From positions 1 through 64,000 of the forward strand of contig JAYPQK010000003.1 of assembly GCA_038131955.1 (NCBI GenBank): DNA of 64,000 nucleotides, given 5' to 3'. The position numbers were made by a program, and so were the translations under genes. This stretch comes from SHAN690 sp038131955. GTDB taxonomy: Bacteria > Bacteroidota > Bacteroidia > Flavobacteriales_G > Salibacteraceae. The notes under the pieces were generated by a model. It made no database searches and was not told the DNA's origin. It was given only the letters and a program-made list of their open reading frames with translations. Below, piece after piece: positions 63,340 to 64,000 of this stretch (positions are counted from its first letter, which is position 1; every line of letters starts with the position of its first letter).

Positions 63340-64000
63340 ATGAAGGTGGCTATTCTTGCAGATGGTATACCACCAATGGTCATGGGTGGAATGCAAAAGC
63401 ACTCCCATTATCTTGCCAAATACTTGGCTCTTCAAGGTGTCAGTGTGGAGCTTCATACAATGGTTTGGAATGTTGAAGACCTAGAGATGCAACAACCATT
63501 TGACGATAATGAGTTGAAGAATATATCCGTTATTACTCATGTGTTTCCAACATCAGCGAAGTTTCCGGGTCATTACGTGTTCAATTCTTTTAGGCTTTCT
63601 AGGCGTTATTTCAAGGCTATTGAGAATCGATTGCATGAATTTGATTTTATCTATACTAAAGGTTTTACAGGTTGGGAGCTTCTGAGAAAAAGAAACGGTC
63701 GTTATTCAGGTAATATTGGAGTGAAATTTCATGGCATGAATATGTTCCTTCCGACCTATGGCTTTAAACAGCGCATGGAACAATTGTTATTGCGCCCCCC
63801 AGCAAGATGGATTTTGAAGCGAGCCGATAAAGGTCTTTTCATACGGTGGAAGGGTAACTGACGTCATTATCGGCATCGGAGTCAAAGCCTCCAAGATTAT
63901 TGAAATGCCCACGGGCATTGAGCCTGAATGGGTCCGATCTGAAATCAAGGTTACTCATGATGACAGAAGGATAGTGTTTGTTGGGCGGTATGATCCTGTC
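63340..64000 (+). CDS. GT4 glycosyltransferase, 5' part (cut by window end, one frameshift)
   Basis: MKVAILADGIPPMVMGGMQK with a GGM-Q-K-H motif, the classical start of GT4 enzymes (GG-x-x-x-x at the acceptor site), then IYTKGFTGWELLRK, IGVKFHGMNMFLPTYGFKQR and RPPARWILKRADKGLF. An indel at about 63850 changes the frame. The next frame reads VTDVIIGIGVKASKIIEMPT, GIEPEWVRSEIKV and RRIVFVGRYDPV up to the window edge, placing the donor half to the right. The cluster evidently continues beyond 64 kb. Confidence 0.82.

Overview
The window looks like a chromosome segment of a Bacteroidota bacterium, most likely an environmental Flavobacteriales-type member. Several things point there. It has a PorX response regulator and proteins with type A and type B sorting domains of the type IX secretion system (T9SS). 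It has a fused LpxC/FabZ, a long signal peptidase I with an extra N-terminal membrane domain, a DUF4924 protein, and promoter boxes of the Bacteroidota form TTG-N18..20-TAnnTTTG. The first 44 kb are fairly G+C-balanced housekeeping sequence. From about 45.8 kb the DNA is visibly more A+T-rich and holds a surface polysaccharide cluster.

The sequence contains many single-base insertions and deletions, including in genes a cell should need (purE, lpxA, lpxC/fabZ, ald, lepB). In several cases restoring one base of a homopolymer run recovers the family sequence exactly. I read most broken genes as sequencing or assembly errors in a low-coverage or long-read draft, not as real decay. I give merged gene extents with the breaks noted. 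The error density is worst in about 44.2-51.5 kb.

Layout. 1-1.5 kb: broken 3' part of a helix-hairpin-helix/outer-membrane-type protein. 1.8-6.6 kb (minus): aroA-aroB-small membrane protein-obgE-adk-hpt. 6.6-11 kb (plus): purK-purE, then a large T9SS type B surface protein. 11-16.2 kb (minus): HD phosphohydrolase, then lpxD-lpxC/fabZ-lpxA-ABC ATPase (lipid A initiation). 16.2-19.5 kb (plus): porX, tsaE, ald. 19.5-22.5 kb (minus): DUF4924, OmpH-like lipoprotein, LytTR regulator and its sensor kinase. 22.6-24.3 kb (plus): acyl-carrier-protein phosphodiesterase, mnmD, NUDIX. 24.3-26.6 kb (minus): a small ORF, a conserved unknown, murQ and an isoprenylcysteine-type methyltransferase. 27-32.3 kb: a first glycan locus with a sulfotransferase-glycosyltransferase fusion, an O-antigen ligase/polymerase and two GT4 enzymes. 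32.3-40.7 kb: TPR protein, acyl-CoA carboxylase beta subunit, lipoprotein, class V aminotransferase, methyltransferase, WbqC-like protein and lepB, separated by repeat-rich spacers. 41.1-42.6 kb: an exosortase, its partner membrane protein and a tiny PID-CTERM-type candidate substrate. 42.6-45.75 kb: badly broken T9SS type A LamG protein.

45.86-64 kb (plus, running off the end): exopolysaccharide/O-antigen cluster. It opens with Wzc-like tyrosine kinase and Wzx-like flippase genes. These are followed by a sulfotransferase, a DegT-type sugar aminotransferase, WbqC, a phytanoyl-CoA dioxygenase-like enzyme, a FemAB-like transferase, a methyltransferase, GNAT, a five-bladed-propeller glycosidase-like protein, GT2, a second methyltransferase, an alpha-1,2-fucosyltransferase-like GT11, GT4, WecB-type epimerase, another GT, an acyltransferase-3 protein and a truncated GT4. 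Several junctions are tight ATGA-type overlaps, which argues for one operon.

The spacers at 26.6-27.1, 35.9-36.4, 37.7-38.0 and 40.7-41.1 kb carry dispersed repeat families, including a composite inverted-repeat element present twice in opposite orientation and a MITE-like 363-bp element. I saw no rRNA, tRNA or CRISPR array. The most interesting candidates for follow-up are the exosortase/PID-CTERM trio, the sulfotransferase-GT4 fusion, and the unusual enzyme block at 50.4-56.0 kb.
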